From: CAWCKS01 sp963763485
Lineage (GTDB): Bacteria > Pseudomonadota > Alphaproteobacteria > Rhizobiales > Xanthobacteraceae
Direction: 5' to 3'
Assembly (NCBI GenBank): GCA_963763485.1
Contig: CAVXOW010000004.1
Coordinates: 186,001 to 250,000 of the forward strand
DNA: 64,000 bases
Shown here in pieces: positions 39,508 to 49,359 of the stretch. The translations under genes were made by a program, and so were the position numbers. Numbering within the stretch: position 1 is the first letter of the stretch; every line of letters starts with the position of its first letter. The notes beneath the pieces were generated by a model, which did no database searches, was not told the DNA's origin, and worked only from the letters and a program-made list of their open reading frames with translations.

Positions 39508-42051
39508 ATGAAGAAGCTATTCCTCGCGGTCATCGCGTTGATCGCCATGGCCGTTCACGCCGGGGCCGCGGAGCGGCGCATCGCCCTGGTGATCGGCAAC
39601 GCCAACTATCAGACCGGTGCGCTGGCAACCCCGGCCAATGACGCAGGTCTGGTCGCGCAGACCTTGCAGGCCGCCGGCTTCGACGTCAGTGGCGCCCGCG
39701 ACCTCGACCAGGAATTGCTGCGCCGCGCCTTCCGCGACTTCCTCGACAAGGCCGCATCGGCCGGTCCAGATACAGTCGCCTACATCTACCTGTCCGGTTA
39801 CGGACTACAGCTCGAGGGCGAGAATTACTTCGTTCCGATCGATGCTCGTATAGCGACGGATGCTAACGTCTCGTCCGAGGCACTGCGCCTCTCCGACTTC
39901 ACCAGACCGCTTTCCGCATTGCACCTGAAGGCCAACGTCGTCGTCCTCGACATGGCGCGTGCCGATCCATTTGCACGGCAGGGCAACCCGTTGAGCGGTG
40001 GGCTGGCGTTGGTCGATCCCGATCCCAACACATTGATTGCCTTCAACGCGGCTCCAGGCACGGTCGCCCCCGACGAAGCTGGCCCCTACTCGTTTTACGC
40101 CCAGGCCCTGGCGGAAAGCTCCCGCGAAGGCGGCATCCCTCTCGACGAAGTCTTCACGCGGGTGCGTTTGCGGGTGAACCAGACGACCAATGGCGCGCAG
40201 GTGCCGTGGCAGACTTCAAAGCTGCAGACGCCGATCTACTTGTTCGAGCGGGCACCCGATGCGCCTCCGGCAACCGTTACGGCAGACCAGACGGCATCAA
40301 TCCGCTCGCGGCCGATCCGCGAGTTCGATGCAGGCGACGCCTATCTCGCGGCGCTCGATCGCGACACGCTGCAAGGCTATCAGGATTTCCTCGTTGCTTA
40401 TCCCAATGATCCCATGGCGGCACGCGTGCGTGCGATCATCGCCGCCCGCCGCGAAGCGATCACGTGGCGGCGCACCCGCAGCATCGACACGCCGCCGGCC
40501 TACTGGTCTTACCTGCGCCGCTATCCGCGTGGTGCACACGCCGACGACACGCGCCGTCGCCTCGCATTCCTGTCAGCCGCATTCGAGCCGCCGCCGAGCT
40601 TCGCGGTGGTTGACTATGACGTGCCGCCTCCACCCCCCGACGAGATGGTTTACGTCGAGCGCCCGGTTCTGGTGTTCGACGATCCGGAATTCGCCTTTGC
40701 GCCGCCGCCACCGCCAGCGGTGATCTTCCTGCCGCCGCCCGCGGTCTATTTCGTCGACCTGCCGCCGCCGCCACTGCCAGTCATCGCATTCGTGCTCCCG
40801 ATTCCGGAATACCGGCCGGTGCCGCTATGGGTTCGCCCGCCGCCGCAGATCGCGCCGCCGCCAGCGAACATCATCTATAACAACGTCCACAACCAGGTGG
40901 TGATCAACAACACGACCAACATGGTCACGATCACCAACCCGCAGGGCCAGGCACAGACCGTGACACCGGCGGCTGCGGTTGCCGCGGTTCCTCCAGCGAC
41001 GCCGGGCGGTCCACCGCGGGCCGCGCCCCCGCCACCGCCGCCTCCAAGGAGCAGGGCCGGTGTAACGGCCGCAGCCATTGGAGCGGCGGGTGCTGCCGCT
41101 GTACTCGCGCCTGCCCTGCCTGCGGCCTTGGCGGCCAAGGCCGCAACCACGCCCAATCCACAGCCGGCTCCACCGGCAAAACCGCTGGCACCAGGCGGTT
41201 TTCTGCGCACGCAAAACACGCAGCAATCGACACCGGGCACGACCAAACAGCCTGCGGTCAATCCAGCGTTGAACGGCAAGCAACCGCCGTCAGCCGCGCA
41301 ACCGTTGCCGACCAATCCAGCATTGAACGGAAAGCAGCCGCCAGTCGGCACACCGCCCAATCCAGTTGCGCCGACGACGCCCGCAGCAAAGGGCGGACCA
41401 GGCGCGGTCTCGCCAAGCCTCAACAACGAGCGGATCGGGCAACCCTTGCCCGGCGCGAGCGGTGCACAACCGTTGCCACCCGCCAATGGCAAGCAGCCAC
41501 CCTCATCACGCGTGCCGCCTGTGCCATCGGCAACGGGACCCGCGGGCGCGAAGGGCAACCCGAACGCGCCATCTTCAATACCAAACTCCAAGACCGGCGC
41601 GCCTCCGCCTCCGCCGCCTCCACCCGCACCGACGGCGCCTCAAGACGCGAAACGCGCAACTCCGCCGCCCCCACCACCACCGGTCCTTCGCACACCGCCG
41701 CCTCCGGCCGCAAAGCAATCGACGCCACCACCGAAGCCGCCAGCCCTGCCACCGAGGCCGACACCTGCGCCTCCTCCGCCCGCGATCCATGCGCCCCCGC
41801 CGCCGGCTGCAGCACGCCCGGCCCCACCGCCACCGCCGCGGCCGACCCCGCCGCCACCGGTTGTGCGTGCGCCGCCGCCACCGCCGCCTCCCGTAGCGCG
41901 TCCGGCTCCGCCGCCCCCAGCACCACCGCCGCCGCGACCAGCCGCGCCACCACCAGCCGCGAAACCGCCGCCACCGCCGGCCGCAGCGGCGAGGCCAGCG
42001 CCGCCAAAGGGCTGTACGCTGCCGAACGGTCAACCTTGCCCGGCGCGATAG
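39508..42051 (+). CDS. caspase-fold (peptidase C14) protein with both catalytic residues lost and a long proline-rich tail
   Basis: 847 aa. ATG 39508 gives a signal peptide (MKKLFLAVIALIAMAVHAGA). The C14 domain runs about 22-250: RIALVIGNANYQTGALATPA, DAGLVAQTLQAAGFDV, YIYLSGYGLQ, LDMARADPF. The usual His of the GHG motif is Tyr98 (SGYG) and the usual Cys of DxCRxNPF is Ala150, so it should not be proteolytic. A central repeat-containing region (ALDRDTLQGYQDFLVAYPND) follows. From about residue 375 the sequence is extremely Pro/Ala-rich to the end (KGCTLPNGQPCPAR), suiting a periplasmic spacer. It probably acts as a scaffold or regulator, perhaps for the CHAT protein encoded next. Confidence 0.85.
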   Translation: MKKLFLAVIALIAMAVHAGAAERRIALVIGNANYQTGALATPANDAGLVAQTLQAAGFDVSGARDLDQELLRRAFRDFLDKAASAGPDTVAYIYLSGYGLQLEGENYFVPIDARIATDANVSSEALRLSDFTRPLSALHLKANVVVLDMARADPFARQGNPLSGGLALVDPDPNTLIAFNAAPGTVAPDEAGPYSFYAQALAESSREGGIPLDEVFTRVRLRVNQTTNGAQVPWQTSKLQTPIYLFERAPDAPPATVTADQTASIRSRPIREFDAGDAYLAALDRDTLQGYQDFLVAYPNDPMAARVRAIIAARREAITWRRTRSIDTPPAYWSYLRRYPRGAHADDTRRRLAFLSAAFEPPPSFAVVDYDVPPPPPDEMVYVERPVLVFDDPEFAFAPPPPPAVIFLPPPAVYFVDLPPPPLPVIAFVLPIPEYRPVPLWVRPPPQIAPPPANIIYNNVHNQVVINNTTNMVTITNPQGQAQTVTPAAAVAAVPPATPGGPPRAAPPPPPPPRSRAGVTAAAIGAAGAAAVLAPALPAALAAKAATTPNPQPAPPAKPLAPGGFLRTQNTQQSTPGTTKQPAVNPALNGKQPPSAAQPLPTNPALNGKQPPVGTPPNPVAPTTPAAKGGPGAVSPSLNNERIGQPLPGASGAQPLPPANGKQPPSSRVPPVPSATGPAGAKGNPNAPSSIPNSKTGAPPPPPPPPAPTAPQDAKRATPPPPPPPVLRTPPPPAAKQSTPPPKPPALPPRPTPAPPPPAIHAPPPPAAARPAPPPPPRPTPPPPVVRAPPPPPPPVARPAPPPPAPPPPRPAAPPPAAKPPPPPAAAARPAPPKGCTLPNGQPCPAR

Positions 42052-42056
42052 CGATC

Positions 42057-42092
42057 ACATTGCGGATGCGCGCCGCCGCGCATCCGCAATGT
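42057..42092 (+). terminator. 16-bp perfect stem-loop between the caspase-like and CHAT genes
   Basis: Arms acattgcggatgcgcg and cgcgcatccgcaatgt with loop ccgc. No T-run, so it may attenuate or protect mRNA ends instead of terminating. It lies five bases past the caspase-like stop. Confidence 0.65.
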
Positions 42093-42214
42093 CATGTCCG
42101 GAAAACAGAGTTGGAGCGTGCGACGCGTTATTAGGCAATCATAACGTTCTGCCGCATCGGACGCGCAAACTTCCGGGGTTGCCCAAAAGCTGCTACATCA
42201 GGCTTGGATCAGAA

Positions 42215-45200
42215 ATGCACCAGGCGGCAGTGCTCCAACTCCTTGAGAATCGCAAACCATGGCTGACGCTGTTGCGCGTCGGTCTTGTTGCGATCCTGCT
42301 CGGCTTGGTCCCAAGCCGATTTGACATTTCGGCCCGCGCGGCCTCACAACTCACCGTTGATCAGGCGACCGAGCGCTGTCGCGAGAGTGCCGGCCGACCA
42401 TTTGTGCAGTCCTGCGTGCGAGCCAGGGTGCAGGCCAGTGGTGGTCCGCCACCGAAGTACATCGAAGGCTGCCGCGCCGCCGCGCGGCCTGCGGTGCAGG
42501 CCTGTGTGACCAAGATGATGGCGGCGACCGGTGGGGACGCAAAGGGCGACACCGCGGTCTCTGCCGTGCAGCCAACCGCCGATCTCAAATCGGTCAGCAC
42601 CGAGAACGTCTCCTTCGTGGCGCCGCCACGTAGCGCCGCCGACGTGACCGAGATTCTGGACAAGCAGAAGCCCGATCCCGATCGGGTTGCCAAGTTGGTC
42701 TCGCAAGCGGAAGCGGAGGCGCCGTCCGGCCTCAAGCCATCCGATCTCGCCGATTTCTACTACCAGCGCGCCCAGGCACGCGCTGCCCTCGCGCGTCTGT
42801 CCGACGCGATCGCCGACGCGCGGCTCGCCATCCAGACCGCGCAAGGCGCTGACTACCAGAATGTGATCAGCCGTTATGAGCAATTCCTCTATCGGCGATT
42901 GCGCGAGGATGGCCAGGCCAAACCCGCGATCGAGATCATCAATCGGCAGATCGATGCGTTCGCGAAGACCGGACGCGGCCGGCTGTTTGGGCTTTACTTG
43001 GCGATGCTCGGTTCCAGCCTGCAGCGCGGCGACATTGCGCGCGCCGAGGATTTTCAGGCGCGTAGTCGTGCCCTGCTCGCCGAGGCCAAGGCATGGCCGG
43101 GTTACGGCGTCTATGCCACAAGCTTCACCGCGACCGTCGAGGAAGGAGCCGCGCGCATTGCCGAAGCGCGCGGCCGTTATGCCGACGCCGAGGCGGGCTA
43201 TCGCAAGGCCGCGCAGCTTTTCAGCGCGACAATCGGGTACCTTTCGAAGTGGCCGAGCGCACCGCCTGCCGAGGACTACGAACGTCAATCCGACTACCAG
43301 CTCGCGCTGGAAGGGCGTGCCAAGGTCAAACTCGGCCGTACCGGCGAGGGCGAAGCCGACGTACGCCGCGCCCTGCTCAGCCGCCTGAGCAAGGTCGGCA
43401 AATATCACACCGATACAGCCTCGGCGCTTGGGTTCTTCGTCTATGTCTTGCAGGAACAAGGCCGCTACGAGGACGCCGAGAAGCTGCAGCGTCAGGTGAT
43501 CGACATCTACAAGGGCCTTGGCTACAGCGACGACGGCGGCCAACTCGTCAACGCCCAACTGGTGCTCGCCAACCTGCTGAGCATGCAGAGGCATTACGAT
43601 GATGCGGGCAGGATTTACGATCAGGCAGACCGCTGGACGGCAAATTGGGAGCCATCACGGCGCGACGCCACACTGAGCGGCCCGTCGCGAATGATCGTGT
43701 CGATCAACCAGGGAAATCCCGAGACTGCACTTGAGGTTGCCAGGCGAACTTACGAACGCGCGCGAGCGCGTTCGGGGGAAGATGCGCTGAACACGATCGT
43801 CGCGCGCGGATTTCTGGGCGTAGCGCTGGCGCGTAACGGCAAGCGCGACGAAGCCTACCAATATTTCACGGACGCGATTCCGAAGATAATCAAAGGTATC
43901 TCCGGATCGGGCGATGCCGACAGCGGTGCGACGGCAGCCGCAGGCGAAGCGCGGTTGCGCTTTATTATCGGAATCCTATTTTTCGCTGCTCAGCCGCAAT
44001 CCGCAGCTCAGCACCAGCGGCGCGGCTATAGAAACATTCGCTTACTCCGACGCCGCCCGCGGTCAGTCGGTACAGCGCGCCCTTCAAGCTTCGTCGGTGC
44101 GGTCGGCGACAAAAAGTCCCGAGCTCGCGCAACTTGTTCGGGTTTCCCAAGACAGCGAGAAGCAGCTTGGTGCAGCCATTGCCACCGAGAACAATTTGCT
44201 GTCCCAGCCAGGCGAAGAACGCGACGCAGCCGCGCTGAAGCAAGTTCAGGCTCAGATCCAAAAATTGCAGGCGGCGCGCGCCCAGGCCGACAAGGATATC
44301 GCCCAAAAATTTCCCGATTATGGAAGCCTGACGAAACCTGCACCGCCTGCACCCGATGCGATCCAGGCAGCGCTGACGGACGACGAAGCGTTCATCTCGT
44401 ACTATTTCGGACAATTCGACGGCTTTGTCTGGGTTGTCAGGAAAGGCATGCCCGTCACCTTCTCGCGCATCGGGCTCAGCGCGGCGCAGCTCGAAACCGA
44501 GGTCAACAAGCTGCGCGAAGCGCTCGAGCCCAAGGCGGCGATGATCTCCGATATTCCGGCATTCGACGTTGCCCGCGCCTCAGCACTATACGACAAACTG
44601 CTGAAACCAGTTGAGGCTGCCTGGAAGCCGGCAAAGCGCCTCGTCGTCGTTACCAACGGCGCGCTCGGATTGCTGCCGCTATCACTCCTGCCGACAGCGC
44701 CAGCCGAGATCAGCCGCGATGACGATCCGTTGTTCTCGAGCTACCGCAGGGTGCCCTGGCTCGCGCGGACGCATGCAGTGTCGTTGATGCCGTCGGCCTC
44801 CGCCCTGGTGACATTGCGCAAGCTGCCCCCGGCAAAGCCGGGCCGCGCCGAACTCGTGGCCTTCGGTGATCCGCTGTTCAGTCAGGACGAGGCCGATGAG
44901 GCAGCGAAGAGCCAACCAAACACACAGATTGCCGACGCCGGCAGTATAACGCGGGGCGCACCGCTGAAGCGTCGATCAAGCCCGCAGCTCGACGGGGTTG
45001 CGAGCGCTGACCTGGCGATGTTGCCGCGGCTGCCTGATACGGCGGACGAATTGAAGTCGATCGCGCTTGCGCTGCAGGCCGATCCGTCCACGGCACTGCA
45101 TCTTGGCAAGGACGCCAACGAGCAGGTCGTCAAATCGATGGACTTGTCCGGCGTTAAAGTGCTCGCCTTCGCCACCCATGGCCTGGTGCCCGGCGAACTC

Positions 45201-45656
45201 GACGGCCTCACTCAACCCGCGCTCGCGCTCTCGGCACCCGCTGTCGCCGGCGTCACCGGCGACGGCCTGCTCACCATGGAAGAGATTTTGACGCTGAAGC
45301 TCGATGCCGACTGGGTCGTGCTGTCCGCCTGCAACACGGGCGCGGGATCGGGGGCCGGCGCCGAAGCTGCATCTGGGTTGGGTCACGCCTTCTTCTATGC
45401 CGGAACCAAGGCGTTGCTGGTCACCAACTGGTCTGTGCACTCAGAGTCCGCGCGCGAACTGGTGAGCGACCTGTTCAAGCGGCAGGCTGCGGACCCGAAA
45501 CTCGCGCGCAGCGAGGCGCTCCGCGCGGCAATGATGGCGCTGGCCGATGGACCGGGCTATGTGGGCAGCGACGGCAAGACTGTCTTTGCCTATGCACATC
45601 CACTGTTCTGGGCGCCCTACTCGATCATCGGCGACGGCGGCGCATCGCAAAACTGA
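42215..45656 (+). pseudogene. TPR-CHAT domain protein (caspase-HetF-associated protease-like), one frameshift
   Basis: ATG 42215 (MHQAAVLQLLENRKPWLTLL) with a membrane or signal helix. An N-terminal Cys-containing repeat (RCRESAGRPFVQSCVRARVQ) precedes several TPR-like helices (YYQRAQARAALARLSDAIAD, AEAGYRKAAQLF, YEDAEKLQRQVIDIYKGLGY). Near 43970 the frame shifts by one and continues SESYFSLLSRNPQLSTSGAA, a coiled coil, and a CHAT domain with His in FATHGLVPGE and Cys in VVLSACNTGAG, ending HPLFWAPYSIIGDGG. The dyad is intact, so joined (about 1147 aa) it should be an active cysteine peptidase. It may partner the pseudo-caspase upstream. The frameshift could be a sequencing error. Confidence 0.8.
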
Positions 45657-45737
45657 CCGAACGCCCCGACCTTGAAGGCTGATCAGGTTTCGTCGAATAT
45701 CGGCGGCCAGCGAAATTGTTTGAAAGGGACGATCAAG

Positions 45738-46508
45738 ATGGACCTCGGTCTGAAGGGGAAGAATGCCGTCATTCTCGGCGGAACGCGCGGCATCGGGCGC
45801 GCGATCGCCGACACGCTGGCGGGCGAAGGCGCCAATGTCGCAGTCTGTGCGCGCAACGCCGATCAAGTGAAGGACGCTGTCGCAGCCTTGCGCGACCGCG
45901 GGGTGCGCGCCACCGGCGGTGCGGTCGACATCACCAATGGCGAAGCGCTGAAGGGATGGATTGCCAGCGCCGGCCAGGAGCTTGGCGGCGTCGATCTGTT
46001 GTTTTCGAACGCTGGCGCCATGGCGCAAGGCGCCGATACCAAATCGTGGGAACAGAATTTTCAACTGGACGTGCTCGGCGCCGTGAACGCATTCGACGCA
46101 GCACGGCCCCTGCTTGAAGCGAGTGCGGCGAGAACGGGCGATGCGGCGTTCGTCATCATCTCGTCGATTTCAGCCGCTGCGGCAGACAACCTCAGCTCGT
46201 ACGGCCCGATCAAGGCGGCACTAATCCACATGGCGAAGGGATTGGCGCGCCAGTACGCGGCGAAGAAGATCCGCGTCAATGTCGTTTCACCTGGCCAGAT
46301 CTATTTCAAAGGCGGTGTCTGGAACACCGTCGAGCAGAGTGCGCCCGAACGTTTCAAGCAACAGCTGGCGCGCAATCCACTGGGGCGCCAGGGCACTCCA
46401 CAGGAGATTGCGAGCGCCGCCGTGTTCCTCGCAAGCCCTGTCTCGTCGTTCACGACGGGTTCGAATCTCGTGGTCGACGGCGCAATCTCGAACCGCGTCA
46501 ATTTCTGA
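45738..46508 (+). CDS. SDR-family oxidoreductase
   Basis: A 256-aa classical short-chain dehydrogenase/reductase. Nucleotide site GGTRGIGRAIAD (about residues 14-25), NAG in LLFSNAGAM, catalytic Ser in VIISSISA and Tyr/Lys in YGPIKAAL. The C-terminal substrate loop includes PGQIYFKGGVW and ends GSNLVVDGAISNRVNF. ATG 45738 was preferred to 45672 because the motif then starts at the usual residue. NAD(P)-dependent reduction of a ketone or alcohol; substrate unknown. Intact. Confidence 0.85.
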   Translation: MDLGLKGKNAVILGGTRGIGRAIADTLAGEGANVAVCARNADQVKDAVAALRDRGVRATGGAVDITNGEALKGWIASAGQELGGVDLLFSNAGAMAQGADTKSWEQNFQLDVLGAVNAFDAARPLLEASAARTGDAAFVIISSISAAAADNLSSYGPIKAALIHMAKGLARQYAAKKIRVNVVSPGQIYFKGGVWNTVEQSAPERFKQQLARNPLGRQGTPQEIASAAVFLASPVSSFTTGSNLVVDGAISNRVNF

Positions 46509-46565
46509 GATTCATCGCGTTCCGGCGGTCTCATACTGGGCCCGCCGGGCGCGCGCCAGAAAAAC

Positions 46566-46796
46566 CTAGTCGACCTTGCCGCCATTGGCGACACATTGAT
46601 CGACCATTTGGATCGCGCCGGAGACGCCGGCGAGATCCCGCACGTTGCCGGTGTCCTGTATCTTGAGCTTCACCTTGATGAGGTGGGCGCACTGCTTACG
46701 CAAGGCGGCGTTGTCTTTCGTTTGAGCAGCTGCGTCGGCGCAGGCGGCCGCCAACGCCAGGCTCATACCAAGCAACACAATCATATACCGCTTCAT
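46566..46796 (-). CDS. exported small protein, 76 aa
   Basis: ATG 46796 with a signal peptide (MKRYMIVLLGMSLALAAACA, cleavage near AAA). The mature part, about 50 aa, has two Cys (KQCAHLIKVKLKIQDTGNVR and VDQCVANGGKVD) likely forming one disulfide, and is otherwise helical. It follows the zinc dehydrogenase gene, same direction, after 33 bases. No family recognised. Probably periplasmic. Confidence 0.65.
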   Translation of the reverse strand: MKRYMIVLLGMSLALAAACADAAAQTKDNAALRKQCAHLIKVKLKIQDTGNVRDLAGVSGAIQMVDQCVANGGKVD

Positions 46797-46829
46797 GACG
46801 GCCCCTCCCTTGCAGCCGAGCCAGGCGCT

Positions 46830-47879
46830 TCACATCAGAAACACACCTTTGCCGTCGACCTGCTTGTCGAACAGCTTGTAAGCCTCTTCGGCTTGCTCCA
46901 GCGACCAGCGATGCGTGAACAGTTTGTCCACATCGATCCTGCGCTCGACCGAAAAACGCGCGCAGTCCGCCTGGATTACGTTCGAGAATGTCCATGACGC
47001 AAGCAGCGTCAACTGCCGGCGCAACAGCTGTGGGCTGACCTCGATCCTGACGTCGCCTCCCTCGCCGACAAAGCACATCGTGCCCCACACCTTGGTACTC
47101 TTGATCGCATTCAGCCGCGCATCCGGATTGCTCGACGTATCGAGCGCAAGGTCCGCATAGCGGCCGTGCGTCAGATCCTTGATCGCGGCAACGGGATCGT
47201 TTGATCCGGGATTGACGATGTGATCGGCGCCAAATTCCCTGGCTCGGTCCAGCCGCTGCGGCGAGATGTCGAGCGCAATCACTGTCGCCCCCATCGCCTT
47301 GGCATATTGGGTGGCGGCGAGCCCGACCGGCCCCTGGCCGAAGATCGCGATGGTGTCGTTGCCGGACAGGTTCATGCGGCGCAGCGCCGAATAGGCCGTG
47401 CCCGATCCGCACGCGATCGCGGCACCCGCCGCGTATGACAGCTCATCCGGCAGCGGCACCAGCGTATTGACAGGCACCCGCAGGTATTTCGCGTGACCGC
47501 CGTGGGCGTTGTTGCCGTAGACTTTGACCGGCACCTCCTGGCAAAGCTGCTGCCAGCCGGAGCGGCAGTGGTTGCACTGTGTGCAGCCCTGATAGTGATG
47601 CACCATTACGCGCTGGCCGACGCGCGCTTCGCGCGCATCAACCGCTGAGCCCAGCGCGACAACGATCCCGCAGGGCTCGTGGCCGGCGATCACATGGTCA
47701 GGATTCATCGGCAGCCCGGTCGCCTGCGCCCCGCCCTTCGGGCGGCGATACTGATGCAAGTCACTGCCGCACATCCCGGACGCCTTCATCTCGATCACGA
47801 CCTCGTGCGGTTCTGGCGAGGGATCGTCAAACTGCATCAGTTCGAGTTCGCGACCGCCAGTAAACACAACGCCCTTCAT
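46830..47879 (-). CDS. zinc-dependent alcohol dehydrogenase (MDR superfamily)
   Basis: A 349-aa medium-chain dehydrogenase. ATG 47879 (MKGVVFTGGRELELMQFDDP). Catalytic zinc ligands: Cys in SGMCGSDLHQY and His/Glu in IAGHEPCG. A structural zinc site of four Cys lies in CTQCNHCRSGWQQLC. The NAD(P)-binding Rossmann motif is AIFGQGPVGLAATQYAKAMG. It oxidises or reduces an alcohol, possibly a sorbitol or threonine-type substrate given the GSDLHQY pattern. It lies upstream of the small exported protein on the same strand. Intact. Confidence 0.9.
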   Translation of the reverse strand: MKGVVFTGGRELELMQFDDPSPEPHEVVIEMKASGMCGSDLHQYRRPKGGAQATGLPMNPDHVIAGHEPCGIVVALGSAVDAREARVGQRVMVHHYQGCTQCNHCRSGWQQLCQEVPVKVYGNNAHGGHAKYLRVPVNTLVPLPDELSYAAGAAIACGSGTAYSALRRMNLSGNDTIAIFGQGPVGLAATQYAKAMGATVIALDISPQRLDRAREFGADHIVNPGSNDPVAAIKDLTHGRYADLALDTSSNPDARLNAIKSTKVWGTMCFVGEGGDVRIEVSPQLLRRQLTLLASWTFSNVIQADCARFSVERRIDVDKLFTHRWSLEQAEEAYKLFDKQVDGKGVFLM

Positions 47880-48064
47880 GAAGGCCTCCCTCGCATCTTC
47901 CACCCGCCCATCGCCTCTTGATCTTGCGTTGTTGGAACCTGCTTGGCAATCCGCAGATACCGCCGCTCAAGTTCCGCCGGGTGCTAAACGAGCGCGCCAT
48001 TCGCCCCTCGGAACGCGCGTGGTCGAGACACGTTGTCCACCATCGACAGCGAGGTCAATCAAGC

Positions 48065-48904
48065 ATGCGCAACTCAACCGCATATTTTGCTGGCGTAGCA
48101 ACCGTGTTCACCGCAACCGCGCTTGGCTTTGGCGGCGCGATGATCGTTACTAACGCAACAGCCCCACGATCGCCGGCCGAGCCAACGAAGCTGGAGCAAA
48201 GCGTTGCATCATCTGCGCAAGCCTCGCCATCGCCTGAAGCGAAGACCGCGAACGGTACGCCGCAAAGTCCGCCTCTGGCGTCGCCGGCGGCAACTTCCGT
48301 GCAGCCGCAAGAGCCAGCTTCATCTTCACCATCCCAGCCAACGCAAACGGCATCGATAGCTTCGCAAATTCCCGCTTCGGCGCAGGCACCCACCCCCGCT
48401 GCTGCTCCTGTCCTCGAGCAATCTACGGCAGATTCACAAGCGACGATGCCCGCAACCGCCTATGCGCACGGTAGTGACCAGGACCTTAGGAAGTACATCC
48501 GCAAGCGTGAGCGGCATTGGGCCCGCCAACATTATCGCGATGACGATGCAACGACGGCACAGGCCTCCGATTCTGCTGAACAGCACGCCCAGTCGTCGGT
48601 TTCATCTCAGTCGTCATCGGGATCCTCAAGCCGGTCGGCGCCGCAAAGGCAGACTCAACGCGGACCAATCAAAACGGCAGACCAGACATCCGCAAGGCTC
48701 GATGGCAACGACGCCGGCAAGGTAAGGCGCAAGCGCGATCGACGCTGGGGGCACGGCTACTCCGGAGACGATGACGAGCGCATCCGCGGCGAAGACCGGA
48801 GCCGTTCGTTCGAGGTGCGCGAAGCGCCACGGGAAGAAGCACCGCAACCGTTCTTTGGCATGCCGCGCTGGCGGCCGCTTCTCAGTGATAGTGACGACGA
48901 CTGA
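48065..48904 (+). CDS. low-complexity exported or anchored hypothetical protein, 279 aa
   Basis: ATG 48065 opens a signal or anchor helix (STAYFAGVATVFTATALGFG). A Ser/Pro/Ala/Gln-rich stretch follows (about residues 35-145), then a basic block DLRKYIRKRERHWARQHYRD and a similar one KVRRKRDRRWGHGYSGDDDE, and a C-terminus with FFGMPRWRPLLSDSDDD. The two KxRKRxRxWxxxxYxxDD blocks resemble each other and may be functional units, perhaps binding nucleic acid or acidic polymers. No family known. The coding frame is long and clean. Confidence 0.6.
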   Translation: MRNSTAYFAGVATVFTATALGFGGAMIVTNATAPRSPAEPTKLEQSVASSAQASPSPEAKTANGTPQSPPLASPAATSVQPQEPASSSPSQPTQTASIASQIPASAQAPTPAAAPVLEQSTADSQATMPATAYAHGSDQDLRKYIRKRERHWARQHYRDDDATTAQASDSAEQHAQSSVSSQSSSGSSSRSAPQRQTQRGPIKTADQTSARLDGNDAGKVRRKRDRRWGHGYSGDDDERIRGEDRSRSFEVREAPREEAPQPFFGMPRWRPLLSDSDDD

Positions 48905-49179
48905 GGTTCTCGGCGGCATGCTGCCCGGCCGTAGCGCCGCTGGTAAACTTGTCGAGGCTTGCACATAGCCCTCAGCCGACGTAAGTTTGCGCCACGGGGA
49001 TAGTGCAGGCTCCCCATCAGACGGCCCTTCCGTCCAAGCTCTGCGCAGCGCTCGCTTGTCGAGGGTTTGCGCGTGGACCAATGGGGCCGATTTTTTTGTC
49101 CTCAAATCCTGATCCCACCGCAGACGCGACATCAACATTGGTTCATGCGTCGATGAATCGCGCGGCTAGGAGGACGACG

Positions 49180-49359
49180 ATGAAGCGGATAGCGTATGAA
49201 CGGACCAAGGTCGATTGCGTCGCGGAATTTCACGAGCTCAACGCTGCACAATGGATCGTCTCCGTTGCGCTACGCTCATTGTCAGCCGATGGTGAAGCGC
49301 GGTCTGCGCAAGGGGCAGTTCATCAGCTGATTGCACGGAACCGGACGCCTCAGTCGTGA
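49180..49359 (+). CDS. small hypothetical protein, possibly truncated PilZ relative
   Basis: ATG 49180 (MKRIAYERTKVDCVAEFHEL); ATG 49153 is an alternative start. It resembles the start of the PilZ gene at 16938 (ERRSIQRTKVDAAASI) but lacks the DxSxxG motif. Its stop overlaps the start of the MFS gene (GTGA), suggesting translational coupling. 59 aa. Low to moderate confidence that it is functional. Confidence 0.45.
   Translation: MKRIAYERTKVDCVAEFHELNAAQWIVSVALRSLSADGEARSAQGAVHQLIARNRTPQS

Noticed and set aside
40825..42058. Antisense frames of 150-240 aa opposite the proline-rich tail
   Set aside because: Gly/Arg-rich mirror images of proline codons; no start signals. The sense gene is clear.
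42285..43602. Several minus- and plus-strand frames inside the CHAT gene
   Set aside because: All are overlapped by the TPR-CHAT frame, which has continuous domain support on both sides of one indel.
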